64,000 nucleotides of DNA from Salegentibacter sp. 24 (GCF_004362395.1 NZ_SNWE01000001.1:242988-306987), one strand, 5' to 3'; positions 18,503 to 28,343 are shown, counted from the first letter of the stretch. Numbers and translations: made by a program. The notes: generated by a model from the sequence alone, not told the origin.

Positions 18503-18510
18503 TATTTTTG
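18503..18510 (+). promoter_or_regulatory. -7 element upstream of pdxJ
   Basis: TATTTTTG matches TAnnTTTG exactly, 19 bases before the pdxJ start. No convincing TTTG -33 element at the right spacing was found. Confidence 0.45.
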
Positions 18511-18529
18511 TTAAACAAAAGCTTATAAA

Positions 18530-19240
18530 ATGACGAAATTAAGTGTAAATATCAATAAAATTGCTACTCTGAGAAATGCCCGGGGCGGTAATATCCCCAA
18601 TGTAGTTGAAGCTGCTCAGAAAATTGAGTCTTTTGGCGGGCAGGGGATCACCGTTCATCCTAGACCAGACGAGCGTCATATTACTTATCAGGACGTGCGG
18701 GACCTTGCGCCTATTGTGAAAACGGAATTTAATATTGAAGGAAATCCTGTGGCCAAATTTATTAATTTGGTTATGGAAGCTAAACCAGCCCAGGTTACCT
18801 TGGTTCCAGATGCTGAAGATGCTATTACTTCTAACGCCGGTTGGGACTCCATCAAACATAAAAGCTTTCTTCAGGAAGTGATTCAGGAGTTTAAAAGTAA
18901 CGGTATTAGAACTTCAATTTTTGTTGATCCCGATGAAAAAATGATTGAGGGTGCTGCAGAAACGGGAACAGACCGGATTGAATTATATACCGAAAATTTT
19001 GCTGTTAAATTTGCGAAAGGGAATAAAGACGGGATAACACCTTATACGAAATGTGCGAAACTGGCTAAAGAATTGGGTTTAGGGATTAATGCCGGTCACG
19101 ATCTATCATTGAGTAATATTAGATATTTTAGCGAGCATGTCCCTCATCTCGATGAGGTTTCTATCGGTCACGCGCTGATTGCGGAAGCTTTATACCTCGG
19201 CTTGGAGACAACAATTAAAAAATATCTTGAGTTGCTCTAA
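18530..19240 (+). CDS. pdxJ: Pyridoxine 5'-phosphate synthase
   Basis: Condenses 1-deoxyxylulose 5-phosphate with 3-amino-2-oxopropyl phosphate to pyridoxine phosphate, the last ring-forming step of the DXP-dependent vitamin B6 route. The 236-residue TIM-barrel protein shows the family start [33 protein letters not shown], the phosphate-binding region ELYTENFA, and [13 protein letters not shown] and [16 protein letters not shown] at the C-terminus. Length is normal. It is divergent from the CBS-nadK unit and lies 28 bases upstream of the hydrolase gene. Confidence 0.96.
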   Translation: MTKLSVNINKIATLRNARGGNIPNVVEAAQKIESFGGQGITVHPRPDERHITYQDVRDLAPIVKTEFNIEGNPVAKFINLVMEAKPAQVTLVPDAEDAITSNAGWDSIKHKSFLQEVIQEFKSNGIRTSIFVDPDEKMIEGAAETGTDRIELYTENFAVKFAKGNKDGITPYTKCAKLAKELGLGINAGHDLSLSNIRYFSEHVPHLDEVSIGHALIAEALYLGLETTIKKYLELL

Positions 19241-19268
19241 TATTTTTTTCTTCTAAAAACAAACTACA

Positions 19269-20033
19269 ATGAAATTAAATTCTATAATAATTGGTGAGGG
19301 TTCACCACTAGTAATACTGCACGGCTTTTTAGGAATGAGTGATAACTGGAAAACCATTGGCAGTAAACTTGCAAAAGAAAAAGAATTCCAGGTTCATTTA
19401 ATAGATCAGCGTAATCATGGGAAAAGTCCACATGCCAATGAGCATAGCTATGAGTTAATGGCTGAGGACCTTAAGGAATATTGCCAACAACATACTTTAA
19501 AAAATATTGTTTTAATCGGTCATTCTATGGGCGGCAAAACAGCGATGCTTGCCGCGGCAAATTACCCGGAACTGGTTGAAAAACTAATTGTTGTAGATAT
19601 CGCACCAAAATATTATGAACCGCATCATCAACAAATACTGGATGGTTTAACTGCTTTAGAAAAGGCCGACCTTGAATCCAGGCAGGAAGCCGATACATTA
19701 CTTTCCGAGTTTATTTCGGAAAAACCGGTTAGACTTTTTCTCTTAAAGAATCTAAACCGTAAATCTGAAGGAACCTACAACCTAAAGGTGAACCTGGAAA
19801 CTTTAAAAAATAATATTGAAGAAATAGGGAGGGCGCTTCCACAGGATAAAACCTTTAAGGGTCCTACACTTTTTATAAAAGGCGGTAATTCCAACTACAT
19901 TAAAGAAACGGATAAGGATGCTATTAGAAAACAATTTCCAAAAGTGGATTTTAAGGAAATTGAAAATGCTGGTCACTGGGTGCACGCTGAGAAAATAAAC
20001 GAGTTCTATAGTACTGTGATTAATTTTCTTTAA
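19269..20033 (+). CDS. Alpha/beta-hydrolase, YbfF-like esterase
   Basis: The 254-residue cytosolic protein has the oxyanion segment LHGFLGMSDNW, the nucleophile elbow GHSMGG (Ser86), and the catalytic His236 in ENAGHWVHAEK, with an acid probably in the loop near residue 205. The pattern matches short-chain acyl esterases of the YbfF group. The natural substrate is not known. It lies 28 bases after pdxJ and may be co-transcribed with it. Confidence 0.85.
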   Translation: MKLNSIIIGEGSPLVILHGFLGMSDNWKTIGSKLAKEKEFQVHLIDQRNHGKSPHANEHSYELMAEDLKEYCQQHTLKNIVLIGHSMGGKTAMLAAANYPELVEKLIVVDIAPKYYEPHHQQILDGLTALEKADLESRQEADTLLSEFISEKPVRLFLLKNLNRKSEGTYNLKVNLETLKNNIEEIGRALPQDKTFKGPTLFIKGGNSNYIKETDKDAIRKQFPKVDFKEIENAGHWVHAEKINEFYSTVINFL

Positions 20034-20076
20034 AATCTATCTAAATTTATTATGTGTGCATAATAAATTATGGAAT

Positions 20077-20110
20077 TTTGTTGAGTAATATGTAATTTAT
20101 GCTAAATTTG
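20077..20110 (+). promoter_or_regulatory. Promoter of the FadL-SGNH operon
   Basis: TTTG at 20077-20080 overlaps a second TTG at 20081-20083, which has the ideal 19-base spacer to TAAATTTG (20103-20110), an exact TAnnTTTG match. It lies 42 bases before the start codon. Confidence 0.65.
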
Positions 20111-20152
20111 GAGTCAATAAATTATTAGAATACAATAAAATCCAAATCTATT

Positions 20153-21412
20153 ATGAAAAAAATACTTTTCCTGGGCCTTTTCGGTCTAATGGCTGCGGTA
20201 ACTTATGCAGGTGGGTATCGGGTGAGTCTTCAGGGTCAAAGATCGTTGGCTATGGGCCACACGGGTGTTGCCGTTGTGAACAATGCTGAACTTGCTTTTT
20301 TTAACCCGGCAGGTCTTGTGTACCTTGAGAACAAGTTAAATATAGCTGCTGGTGCTAGTGCTGTATTTTCCAGTGTAAAATATCAGAATTCGGAATTCGG
20401 ACTTAGTTCTCAGACCAATAGTGCGGTGGGGACTCCTTTTTATGCTTATGGTTCTTATCGAATAAACGATTGGCTAACTTTAGGCTTAGCTGCTTATACT
20501 CCCTATGGCAGTAGCGTTGAATGGCCAACCGATTGGTCTGGCTCACACTTGGTGAACAATATAGACCTTCAGGCTATTTACATACAAGCCTTGGCTTCTG
20601 TAAAAATATCAGATAAATTAAGCGTTGGGGGTGGGCCAATCTATGTGAATGGATCAGTGAATTTTAATCGTAACCTAAGCCGTACTTTAACCGACATAGA
20701 AGGGAATCGTGCGAATGTTACAGTAGATGCAAGTGGTGTGAATGCCTTTGGTTGGTCTGCCAGTGCTATGTATAATGCAACCGAAGATTTACGTTTTGGT
20801 ATCAATTATCGAAGTGAAATTATGGTGGAGGCTGAAGGTGGAGATGCTGATTTTGAAAATATTCCGAACTCTCCTTTGACTCCTTTTGAGGATACCCAAT
20901 TTGATGCTTCCCTGCCGCTACCGGCAGAGCTTTCAGTAGGTGTTTCCTATGAGCTATTGGATAAATGGCTTTTTGCTTTTGATTACAACAGAACCTTCTG
21001 GGATGTTTATAAATCCTTAGATTTAGATTTTGCGAAACCTGCTATTCCTGATTCCCAAAATCCGAGAAACTACGAGAATTCTTCTACTTATAGATTTGGT
21101 CTTCAGTATCTCGCAAACCAAACCGTTACCTTAAGGGTTGGATATTATTTTGATGAATCTCCGGTGCAGTCAGGTTATTTTGCTCCTGAAACTCCGAGGA
21201 ACGACGCACATGGTTTTACAGGTGGACTTTCTTTAAATCTTAACGACAGATTTTCCATAGATGCTTCTTTCCTTTATAACAGGTACGAGGAAGTTAACGA
21301 GTCTTACGCTCCTGATCCCTCTGATTTCCCGAATTACGACGGAGTTCCTTTTGAAGGAACCTATAAAACTTCAGCCTTTATTCCGGGACTTGGTGTAACC
21401 TATAAATTATAA
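20153..21412 (+). CDS. OmpP1/FadL-family outer-membrane transporter
   Basis: The 419-residue product has a signal peptide (MKKILFLGLFGLMAAVTYAG) and the FadL start GGYRVSLQGQRSLAMGHTGVAVVNNAELAFFNPAGL, including the conserved NPAG. The remainder is an amphipathic barrel ending in PGLGVTYKL. FadL-type channels pass long-chain fatty acids or other hydrophobic compounds across the outer membrane. The next gene, a surface-type SGNH lipoprotein esterase, begins 1 base after the stop codon, so the pair may hydrolyse an ester and import the product. That link is inference. Confidence 0.88.
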   Translation: MKKILFLGLFGLMAAVTYAGGYRVSLQGQRSLAMGHTGVAVVNNAELAFFNPAGLVYLENKLNIAAGASAVFSSVKYQNSEFGLSSQTNSAVGTPFYAYGSYRINDWLTLGLAAYTPYGSSVEWPTDWSGSHLVNNIDLQAIYIQALASVKISDKLSVGGGPIYVNGSVNFNRNLSRTLTDIEGNRANVTVDASGVNAFGWSASAMYNATEDLRFGINYRSEIMVEAEGGDADFENIPNSPLTPFEDTQFDASLPLPAELSVGVSYELLDKWLFAFDYNRTFWDVYKSLDLDFAKPAIPDSQNPRNYENSSTYRFGLQYLANQTVTLRVGYYFDESPVQSGYFAPETPRNDAHGFTGGLSLNLNDRFSIDASFLYNRYEEVNESYAPDPSDFPNYDGVPFEGTYKTSAFIPGLGVTYKL

Positions 21413-21413
21413 A

Positions 21414-22988
21414 ATGAAGAAGATGAAACAGTATTTTAAGTATTTAGCAATATTAGCTCTGGGAATTGTTTCCTGCGAGCCAGAATTTGATAATCCGGTC
21501 AATGAAGCAGGAGCTTACAGTAATGGGGAAGCCGATTTTTCGCGATACGTAGCTTTGGGTAATTCACTCACTGCAGGTTATGCCGATAATGCCTTGTATA
21601 TAACCGGGCAGGAAAACTCTTATCCAAATATTCTCGTGCAACAGTTTGAGAAAACACAAGATGTCGAAGAATTCGCCATTCCTTATATGAACGATAATGC
21701 TGGTGGGCTTTTATTAGGCGGAACTCAAATTACCTCAAACAGGCTTGTTTTAGCAGTGGATGCAAGTGACAATCCCTCACCTCAGGTTTATACCGGGATG
21801 CAGGCGACCACGGAAGTAGGAAATATTCTTCAGGGACCATTTAATAATATGGGGATTCCGGGAGCTAAATCTTATCATTTAGTTGCTCCGGGATATGGAA
21901 ATGTTCAGGGCGTGGCCGTTGGTACTGCCAACCCATATTTCGTTCGTTTTGCTTCTTCGCCGGAAACTACGGTATTAGCTGATGCTCTTGCTCAAAATCC
22001 CACGTTCTTTTCTTTATGGATTGGGAATAACGATGTACTGGGTTATGCAACCTCAGGTGGTACAGGAGAGTTCCAGTTAAATAATTTAGATCCTTCCACC
22101 TATGGAGAAAACGATATTACAGACCCTAATGCCTTCGCAGGTGTTTATGCACAAATGGTTCAGGCTTTATCGGCTTCGGCAAGTGGTGGAGTTTTAATAA
22201 ACATACCGGATGTTGCTGCGGTGCCTTTTTTTAATACAATTCCTAATAACAGACTTGAGCTTGATGCGGAAACCGCAGCAAACCTGACAGGGTATTTTCA
22301 GGCTGTTTCTCAAGTTTTTGCGGGTGGTTTGATACAGCAGGGCGTTCCGGCGGAACAAGCCCAGGCTTTAGCTTCCCAATATGCAATCACTTTCAGTGAA
22401 GGTCCAAACAGGTTTCTTATCGATGTTGAGCCTTCGGATTCCAATCCCCTTGGATTTAGACAAATGACTCCCGATGAAAAATTACTTTTAACTATAGACC
22501 GGGCAGCTTTAGCCCAGGGTTATGGTGCAGTTAGTCTTTCCCCGCAAGTGATGCAGATCCTGGGGGCCTTACAACAAGGGCAAACTCCAACTCAGGAAGA
22601 GGCTAATGCGCTTTTTGGTGCGGTAAATGGAATTGATGATGCAGATGCTCTGGATGAAGCTGAATTGGCGAATGTAAGACAGGCAACAGCTGCCTATAAT
22701 GATGCCATAGAGGCCACTGCTGTAGCAAATAACCTGGGGTATGTAGATGCTCGTGAGTTACTTAATCAGTTGGCTGAGGGCGGAATTGCTTTTGACGCCG
22801 GAATCATTACCTCGGAATTTGTCACTGGTGGCGCTTTTTCCTTAGACGGAATTCATTTAACTCCTCGGGGTAATGCGGTGATGGCCAACGAAATTATTGA
22901 AGTAATTAATACAACTTATAATGCCCAGGTTCCAAAGGTTAATCCCGGTACATACGGAACAGTAACTTTAAGCAATGAAGTTGAATAA
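21414..22988 (+). CDS. SGNH/GDSL-family lipoprotein hydrolase
   Basis: The 524-residue product has a lipoprotein signal (lipobox GIVSC, Cys near residue 21) and SGNH blocks: YVALGNSLTAGY (block I, with GNS instead of GDS), LWIGNNDVLGY (block III) and the catalytic Asp/His in LDGIHLTPRGN (block V). It is larger than the usual 200-350 residues owing to long insertions between blocks. It is expected on the cell surface or in the periplasm as an esterase or lipase. It is coupled to the FadL gene (1-base gap) and followed by a strong terminator. The substrate is unknown. Confidence 0.82.
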   Translation: MKKMKQYFKYLAILALGIVSCEPEFDNPVNEAGAYSNGEADFSRYVALGNSLTAGYADNALYITGQENSYPNILVQQFEKTQDVEEFAIPYMNDNAGGLLLGGTQITSNRLVLAVDASDNPSPQVYTGMQATTEVGNILQGPFNNMGIPGAKSYHLVAPGYGNVQGVAVGTANPYFVRFASSPETTVLADALAQNPTFFSLWIGNNDVLGYATSGGTGEFQLNNLDPSTYGENDITDPNAFAGVYAQMVQALSASASGGVLINIPDVAAVPFFNTIPNNRLELDAETAANLTGYFQAVSQVFAGGLIQQGVPAEQAQALASQYAITFSEGPNRFLIDVEPSDSNPLGFRQMTPDEKLLLTIDRAALAQGYGAVSLSPQVMQILGALQQGQTPTQEEANALFGAVNGIDDADALDEAELANVRQATAAYNDAIEATAVANNLGYVDARELLNQLAEGGIAFDAGIITSEFVTGGAFSLDGIHLTPRGNAVMANEIIEVINTTYNAQVPKVNPGTYGTVTLSNEVE

Positions 22989-23015
22989 TAAGAAGTACTT
23001 TTTATAAGAATGAAT

Positions 23016-23046
23016 AACGCCGGACTATTACCGGCGTTTTTTTTTT
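23016..23046 (+). terminator. Intrinsic terminator of the FadL-SGNH operon
   Basis: Perfect stem AACGCCGG (23016-23023) and CCGGCGTT (23031-23038), 7-base loop ACTATTA, followed by a run of ten T (23037-23046). It lies 27 bases after the stop codon. Confidence 0.93.
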
Positions 23047-23078
23047 GTATTTTTCAATAACCAACTAAACTAAAAATC

Positions 23079-23420
23079 ATGAATTTTATATTAAGAATTT
23101 TACTTACCGCACTGGCCGTGGTGGTTCTTGCTAAATTTCTGCCGGGAGTTGAGGTTGAAGGGTATTTAACAGCAATTCTAGTCGCTGTGGTTTTGGCTAT
23201 TCTGAATCTTTTGGTGAAACCTATTTTAGTAATTTTCACCTTGCCCGTTACTGTGTTAACGCTGGGTTTGTTTTTGCTTGTTATCAATGCGGTAATTATT
23301 CTACTGGCCGATGCCTTCGTATCGGGATTTGGGGTTAGCGGCTTTTTTATCGCCCTGCTTTTCAGTTTGCTTTTGTCGCTGTTTCAATCTCTTTTGTTTT
23401 CATTGTTAGGAAAAGATTAG
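23079..23420 (+). CDS. Phage-holin-4_2/YvlD-type membrane protein
   Basis: The 113-residue product consists almost wholly of four hydrophobic helices (about 4-20, 28-50, 56-77, 86-110) with the family-typical motifs GYLTAILVAVVLAILNLLVKPIL and LPVTVLTLGLFLLVINAVII. Members are common chromosomal genes in Bacteroidota; despite the family name there is no phage context here. Function is unknown. It lies between the operon terminator upstream and the trigger factor promoter downstream. Confidence 0.8.
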   Translation: MNFILRILLTALAVVVLAKFLPGVEVEGYLTAILVAVVLAILNLLVKPILVIFTLPVTVLTLGLFLLVINAVIILLADAFVSGFGVSGFFIALLFSLLLSLFQSLLFSLLGKD

Positions 23421-23449
23421 AAGTAGACTGAAATTCAATAATTTGAAAC

Positions 23450-23480
23450 TTTGTTGGCTTGAGAAAAAAGTGTAATTTTG
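23450..23480 (+). promoter_or_regulatory. Consensus Bacteroidota promoter of the trigger factor gene
   Basis: TTTG (23450-23453), a 19-base spacer, and TAATTTTG (23473-23480): an exact match to TTTG-N19-TAnnTTTG. It lies 26 bases upstream of the start codon. Confidence 0.85.
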
Positions 23481-23506
23481 CACTCCAATTTTTATAACAA
23501 GTCAAG

Positions 23507-24829
23507 ATGAATATTACCAGAGAGAATATTGATGAATTGAATGCGGTGGTAAAAGTAGATATCGCCAAAGACGACTATGCCGGTAAAGTTGATAAAATCT
23601 TAAAAGATTACCGTAAGAATGCCAATATTCCCGGCTTTAGAAAAGGACATGTGCCTATGGGAATGGTAAAAAAACAATACGGTCAAGCTGTGTTGGTGGA
23701 TGAGGTAAATAAACTTTTACAGGATTCGCTTAATAAATATCTTACCGAAGAAAAACTGGATGTACTGGGGAATCCTATTCCAAAGGAGCAGGAAAACTTT
23801 GATTGGAATAAAGAAGAATATACTTTTGAATTCGAGCTAGGTTTAGCTCCAGCATTTGATGTGAAACTTGAGCTGGAACAACCAGTAACTCATTATAATA
23901 TTGTACCAGATGAAAAAATGGTGAATAACCAAATTGAATCTGTCCGAAAACAATATGGGAAACTGATCTCTAAAGATGAAGCAGAAGAAGGGGATATCGT
24001 TGCCGGAACTTTCAAAAACGAAGAAGAAGGAATCGAGAAGGAAACTTCAGTGGAACTGGAAAAGATCAAAGGAAAAAGAAATCTTGGTAAATTTGTTGGT
24101 GCTAAGGTGGGAGATTCTCTGACCTTAAAGACCAAGAATCTTTTTGAAGAGGATCACGATCTTATTCAGCACTTAGGAATTGAACATGATAGAGCTCATG
24201 ATTTAGATATTGAAGTTGAATTTACTGTAAAAGAGATCAATCATAGAGAATTGGCTGAACTTAACCAGGAGTTGTTCGATAAGCTTTTTGGTGAAGGAAA
24301 AGTAAGCAGTGAAGACGAATTAAAAGAGAAAATCAAGGAAGATGCAGCCAAGCAATTCAAACAGCAGAGCGATCAGCAGTTAATGAATGACGTAACTAAG
24401 CAGCTTATAGAACAAACAAAGTTTGAGCTTCCAAAGGAATTTCTTCAAAAATGGATTCAAACCGTGGGGGAAAAGCCCATGACCGAGGAAGAGGCTAAAG
24501 AGGAATACGAGAAGAGTGAAGAAGGTTTACGCTACCAGTTAATTGAAGGTAAAATAGTTAACGAAAATAATCTAAGCGTAGAGTTTGAAGATCTTAAAGC
24601 TTTTTCCAAGGAAAAGATCAAGGAGCAAATGGCGCAGTTTGGCCAAATGAATCCTGGAGATAAGGAACTTGATGATATTGCTGCCAGAATTCTTTCCAAT
24701 CAGGATGAGGTAAAAAGGCTTTCTGAGCAGTTAATGAACGAAAAATTACTCGATTTCTATAAAGAGAAAATGTCTTTTGAAGAAAAAGAAGTGACCTACG
24801 ACGAATTTGTGAAAGAGATTTACGAGTAA
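23507..24829 (+). CDS. tig: Trigger factor, ribosome-associated chaperone
   Basis: Binds nascent chains at the ribosomal exit. The 440-residue product has an N-terminal ribosome-binding domain with the signature-like NIPGFRKGHVPMGMVKKQYG (about 40-58; compare the usual GFRxGKxP), a central FKBP-like domain (about 150-240) and a long helical C-terminal domain rich in Glu and Lys. Bacteroidota trigger factors commonly lack strong PPIase motifs, as here. It stands directly upstream of clpP and clpX, a common bacterial order, but a terminator at 24859-24890 separates it from clpP. Confidence 0.93.
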   Translation: MNITRENIDELNAVVKVDIAKDDYAGKVDKILKDYRKNANIPGFRKGHVPMGMVKKQYGQAVLVDEVNKLLQDSLNKYLTEEKLDVLGNPIPKEQENFDWNKEEYTFEFELGLAPAFDVKLELEQPVTHYNIVPDEKMVNNQIESVRKQYGKLISKDEAEEGDIVAGTFKNEEEGIEKETSVELEKIKGKRNLGKFVGAKVGDSLTLKTKNLFEEDHDLIQHLGIEHDRAHDLDIEVEFTVKEINHRELAELNQELFDKLFGEGKVSSEDELKEKIKEDAAKQFKQQSDQQLMNDVTKQLIEQTKFELPKEFLQKWIQTVGEKPMTEEEAKEEYEKSEEGLRYQLIEGKIVNENNLSVEFEDLKAFSKEKIKEQMAQFGQMNPGDKELDDIAARILSNQDEVKRLSEQLMNEKLLDFYKEKMSFEEKEVTYDEFVKEIYE

Positions 24830-24858
24830 GCTTTTTCTATAAATTTATACTTATATTT

Positions 24859-24890
24859 AAGGCGTTAAACCATTTGGATTAACGCCTTTT
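24859..24890 (+). terminator. Intrinsic terminator between tig and clpP
   Basis: Perfect 10-bp stem AAGGCGTTAA (24859-24868) and TTAACGCCTT (24879-24888), 10-base loop, then TTTT. The T-run is short, so some transcripts may continue into clpP. Confidence 0.8.
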
Positions 24891-24934
24891 CACGTAAAAG
24901 GCAGCTAAGAAAAAAGCTTAAAAACAAAAAATTG

Positions 24935-25612
24935 ATGGATTACGGAAAAGAATTTGAAAAATACGCCACTAAACATCACGGTATAAATAGCAATTATTAC
25001 CAAAAGATAGTGAGCAGTGTGACTCCTACGGGAATGACGCCAAATATTATTGAAGAGCGGCAAATGAATGCGGTTGCCATGGATGTTTTTTCCAGATTAA
25101 TGATGGATAGGATTATCTTTATGGGAACAGCCATTAACGACCAGGTTGCCAATATTATTCAAGCGCAAATGTTGTTTTTGGAAAGTACGGATGCTTCCAA
25201 AGATATTCAAATCTATATAAATTCTCCCGGTGGAAGTGTTTATGCAGGTCTAGGTATATATGATACGATGCAGTTCATAAAACCAGATGTCGCAACAATT
25301 TGTACAGGAATGGCAGCCTCGATGGGCGCGGTATTGCTTTGTGCTGGCGAAAAAGGAAAAAGGAGCGGTTTGCCTCATTCAAGAGTGATGATACATCAGC
25401 CACTTGGAGGAGCTCAGGGCCAGGCAAGTGATATAGAGATTACAGCCAGAGAAATTTTAACCCTTAAAAAGGAATTATACGATATTATCGCTAAACATTC
25501 TGGGCAATCTTATGAAAAAATAGAGGAAGATAGTGATCGTGATTACTGGATGAAGGCGGAAAAAGCTAAGGAATACGGTATGATCGATGAGATTTTAACG
25601 AGAGAAGGATAG
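24935..25612 (+). CDS. clpP: ATP-dependent Clp protease proteolytic subunit
   Basis: Serine protease of the ClpXP complex. The 225-residue product contains [15 protein letters not shown], the nucleophile in [10 protein letters not shown] (Ser129) and the catalytic histidine in MIHQPLGG (His154). The N-terminal segment before the mature core is longer than the usual propeptide. The ATG at 24935 is chosen over the TTG one codon upstream. clpX follows 52 bases later. No obvious TAnnTTTG promoter is visible between the tig terminator and clpP. Confidence 0.95.
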   Translation: MDYGKEFEKYATKHHGINSNYYQKIVSSVTPTGMTPNIIEERQMNAVAMDVFSRLMMDRIIFMGTAINDQVANIIQAQMLFLESTDASKDIQIYINSPGGSVYAGLGIYDTMQFIKPDVATICTGMAASMGAVLLCAGEKGKRSGLPHSRVMIHQPLGGAQGQASDIEITAREILTLKKELYDIIAKHSGQSYEKIEEDSDRDYWMKAEKAKEYGMIDEILTREG

Positions 25613-25664
25613 GAATTAATTTTCATTATATTATTTTATATAACGAAAGTTGAAATTTGACGAA

Positions 25665-26897
25665 ATGGCGAAAGAAGAATTAGAATGTTCGTTTTGCGGT
25701 AGAAAGAAACCCGAAACCAACTTACTTATAGCAGGACTGGACGCGCATATATGTGATAAATGTATAGAGCAGGCACACGGTATTGTTATGGAAGAGCTTA
25801 AACAGGGAGAAGCTAAGGAATTGTCTTCCGACCTTATGTTAAGCAAACCAAAAGTGATCAAAGAGTTTTTAGATCAGTATGTAATTGGGCAAGAAGCTAC
25901 CAAAAAAGTGATGTCTGTAGCTGTTTATAACCATTATAAAAGGCTATTACAGCCAGCAAGTGACGATGATGTGGAAATTCAAAAATCTAACATCATTATG
26001 GTTGGTGAAACCGGAACTGGTAAAACCCTTATCGCTAAGACCATTGCCAAAATGCTTAATGTTCCTTTGGCAATTGTAGATGCTACGGTGCTTACCGAAG
26101 CGGGATACGTAGGGGAAGATGTAGAAGGTATTTTAACACGTTTGCTTCAGGCTGCCGATTATAATGTTGAAAAAGCTCAGCGAGGAATCGTATTTATTGA
26201 CGAGATAGATAAAATTGCGCGGAAAAGCGATAATCCTTCCATTACCCGGGATGTCTCCGGGGAGGGTGTTCAGCAGGCATTGTTAAAATTACTGGAGGGA
26301 ACTACCGTTAATGTTCCTCCAAAAGGGGGGCGAAAACACCCCGATCAGAAATTTGTTGAAGTTGATACCGAGAACATCCTTTTCATTGCAGGAGGTGCCT
26401 TTGATGGTATTGAACGTAACATCAGCAAACGGTTGAATATGCAGGCAGTTGGTTTCAGTGCTTCAAAAAGCGATGATAATATAGAGCGGACTAATTTGTT
26501 GAAATATATTATTCCGAAAGATTTAAAAGATTTCGGACTTATTCCTGAAATAATAGGAAGATTACCCGCACTTACCTATATGAATCCTTTGGATGAAAGC
26601 ACGCTGCGTTCCATTTTGACAGAGCCTAAAAATGCTATTGTAAAACAGTATCAAAAATTGTTTGAAATGGACGATATTGAGTTTGAAATGACCGACGATG
26701 CTCTTGATTATATAGTTGAAAAAGCGGTTGAATATAAATTAGGGGCTAGAGGTTTAAGATCTTTATGTGAAGCCATTTTAACCGATGCCATGTTTGAAAT
26801 GCCGGAAAGTGGCAAAAGCAAACTTAGGGTGTCTCGAGCCTATGCTGAAGATAAACTTAATAAGTCGACTTTGAAAAAACTCAAGGCGGTTTCCTAA
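25665..26897 (+). CDS. clpX: ClpX AAA+ unfoldase, specificity subunit of ClpXP
   Basis: The 410-residue product starts with a C4 zinc-binding domain (Cys8, Cys11, Cys30, Cys33), then an AAA+ module with Walker A GETGTGKT (114-121), Walker [11 protein letters not shown], the ClpX-type [18 protein letters not shown] and the C-terminal sensor II region [14 protein letters not shown]. It recognises tagged substrates and feeds them to ClpP. The ATG at 25665 is chosen; an upstream TTG frame adds only five residues. A bulged terminator follows. Confidence 0.96.
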   Translation: MAKEELECSFCGRKKPETNLLIAGLDAHICDKCIEQAHGIVMEELKQGEAKELSSDLMLSKPKVIKEFLDQYVIGQEATKKVMSVAVYNHYKRLLQPASDDDVEIQKSNIIMVGETGTGKTLIAKTIAKMLNVPLAIVDATVLTEAGYVGEDVEGILTRLLQAADYNVEKAQRGIVFIDEIDKIARKSDNPSITRDVSGEGVQQALLKLLEGTTVNVPPKGGRKHPDQKFVEVDTENILFIAGGAFDGIERNISKRLNMQAVGFSASKSDDNIERTNLLKYIIPKDLKDFGLIPEIIGRLPALTYMNPLDESTLRSILTEPKNAIVKQYQKLFEMDDIEFEMTDDALDYIVEKAVEYKLGARGLRSLCEAILTDAMFEMPESGKSKLRVSRAYAEDKLNKSTLKKLKAVS

Positions 26898-26915
26898 GAC
26901 CACGACATTTTTAAT

Positions 26916-26980
26916 AAAGGCTGTTTGGAAAAAGCTATCTTTAAAAAGCTTTCTATTCTAAACAGCTTTTTATTTTTTTA
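26916..26980 (+). terminator. Intrinsic terminator after clpX
   Basis: AAAGGCTGTTT (from 26916) pairs with AAACAGCTTT (26960-26969) with one bulged G; a smaller AAAGC/GCTTT hairpin sits inside. A T-rich tract TTTTTATTTTTTT follows. Confidence 0.75.
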
Positions 26981-27045
26981 GAGTTTTATTGTAAATAAAA
27001 ATGATTTTTTAGTTAGCTTTAGCCTAACCAAAAGCTGATTTACTT

Positions 27046-27768
27046 ATGGAAATCTTTCTTCAGCCAGATACCTGGATAGCACTGCTTACGCTTACTTTTA
27101 TGGAAATCGTGTTAGGGATAGATAATATTATTTTTATTTCTATCGTAGCCAGTAAACTCCCTGTAGATGAACAAAAGAAAGCCAGAATTGGTGGTTTGGG
27201 CCTAGCCCTTATTATGCGAATTTTATTGCTTTTAAGTATTACCTGGATTATAGGGCTCACAGAACCCGTGCTCTCATTATACGAATTCGAACTCAGCTGG
27301 CGTGATATTATTTTAATTGCGGGAGGAATCTTTCTTTTAATAAAAAGTACACTTGAAATTCATCAAAAGGTTGAAGGCCAGGAAGGAAATGAAGAGGTTA
27401 AGAAAGCACAATCTTTTGGTTATGCTATTTTGCAAATCGTATTGTTGGATATGGTTTTTTCTTTCGATTCCATATTAACCGCGATAGGACTTACCGATCA
27501 AATAATGTTAATGATCATAGCTATTACTATAGCCATTATTGTAATGATGATTTTTGCTAAAGTAGTTAGTGAATTTGTGAATAAACATCCAACAATACAA
27601 ATTCTTGCGCTTTCCTTTCTTATCCTAATTGGCGTAATGTTAATAGTAGAAGGAGTGGGTTACCATGTACCCAAGGGATATATTTATTTCTCTGTATTCT
27701 TCTCCTTGGCCATTGAAATGTTGAATATGCGTTTTAGAAAGAAAAACACCCCGGAAACAAAGGCTTAA
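27046..27768 (+). CDS. TerC-family integral membrane protein
   Basis: The 240-residue protein has about seven hydrophobic helices and the TerC motifs EIVLGIDNIIFISIVASKL (about 20-38) and LLDMVFSFDSILTAIGLT (about 131-148), whose acidic residues in the membrane are typical of this metal-ion transport superfamily. Members are linked to tellurite resistance and manganese export during membrane-protein insertion; which applies here is unknown. It converges with the DUF1989 gene, whose stop overlaps by 4 bases. A weak promoter-like TTG-N22-TAGCTTTA lies upstream. Confidence 0.87.
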   Translation: MEIFLQPDTWIALLTLTFMEIVLGIDNIIFISIVASKLPVDEQKKARIGGLGLALIMRILLLLSITWIIGLTEPVLSLYEFELSWRDIILIAGGIFLLIKSTLEIHQKVEGQEGNEEVKKAQSFGYAILQIVLLDMVFSFDSILTAIGLTDQIMLMIIAITIAIIVMMIFAKVVSEFVNKHPTIQILALSFLILIGVMLIVEGVGYHVPKGYIYFSVFFSLAIEMLNMRFRKKNTPETKA

Positions 27769-28343
27769 CCTAATATTTCATAATGGATGGGCTTAAAGCT
27801 GCCATTATTACTGTCTTCGGCTGAACAGGCAGTAAGTCCGATTATCAAATCCATTTTTGCTTCAAATAATAGGTAATCTCCTGCTTGACTTAAAGGCGGG
27901 TCTACGCTTATTTTTCCTTTTTCATCAAACTGCACGTTCATAAAAATGTTGAAGGCAGTTGGAATATCATCTGGCTGGATATCAAACTTTTCTAGATTTG
28001 TATATAAATTTTCATAACAACTTGGGTGATAAGCATCATAATTATACATTACCTTGAAAGTTTCAGGGCTGCATGGGGCGAGTAAGAAATCATTTCTTCC
28101 GTTGGTGTCTTCGAGTATTTCCATCATTTTTTGGCTGCGGTTACTCCATAGCGCATTACCGGAACTTATTAAAATAGAAGCTTCAAAATCCATCGTTTTT
28201 CCTGATGATAACTTTTCCTTTCGATCCTTTGCATTAAACAATACCATATCGCTAACCTGTTCACCTTTAGGGTCAATGACTTTTAATTTTTGTCCTTCCT
28301 TCAATTTAAAGGCGACTCCAGATTGTTTTTTAATTATGTGCAT
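27765..28343 (-). CDS. DUF1989 (urea carboxylase-associated type) protein
   Basis: The 192-residue protein shows the family pattern: KLKVIDPKGEQVSDMVLFNA near the start, LAPCSPETF, the conserved HPSCYENLYTNLEKF, and FNIFMNVQFDEKGKISVDPPLSQAGDY. DUF1989 proteins usually lie beside urea carboxylase or guanidine-metabolism genes and may bind a metal via the Cys/His positions; some homologues belong to guanidine utilisation loci. No urea carboxylase is here. It overlaps the PaiB-like gene by 10 bases, so it is the third gene of a tight operon headed by a GntA/YqcI-type haem protein. The substrate is unknown. Confidence 0.82.
   Translation of the reverse strand: MHIIKKQSGVAFKLKEGQKLKVIDPKGEQVSDMVLFNAKDRKEKLSSGKTMDFEASILISSGNALWSNRSQKMMEILEDTNGRNDFLLAPCSPETFKVMYNYDAYHPSCYENLYTNLEKFDIQPDDIPTAFNIFMNVQFDEKGKISVDPPLSQAGDYLLFEAKMDLIIGLTACSAEDSNNGSFKPIHYEILG

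Noticed and set aside
23079..23420. Prophage indication from the holin-family name
   Set aside because: No other phage gene is nearby; this membrane family is common on Bacteroidota chromosomes.
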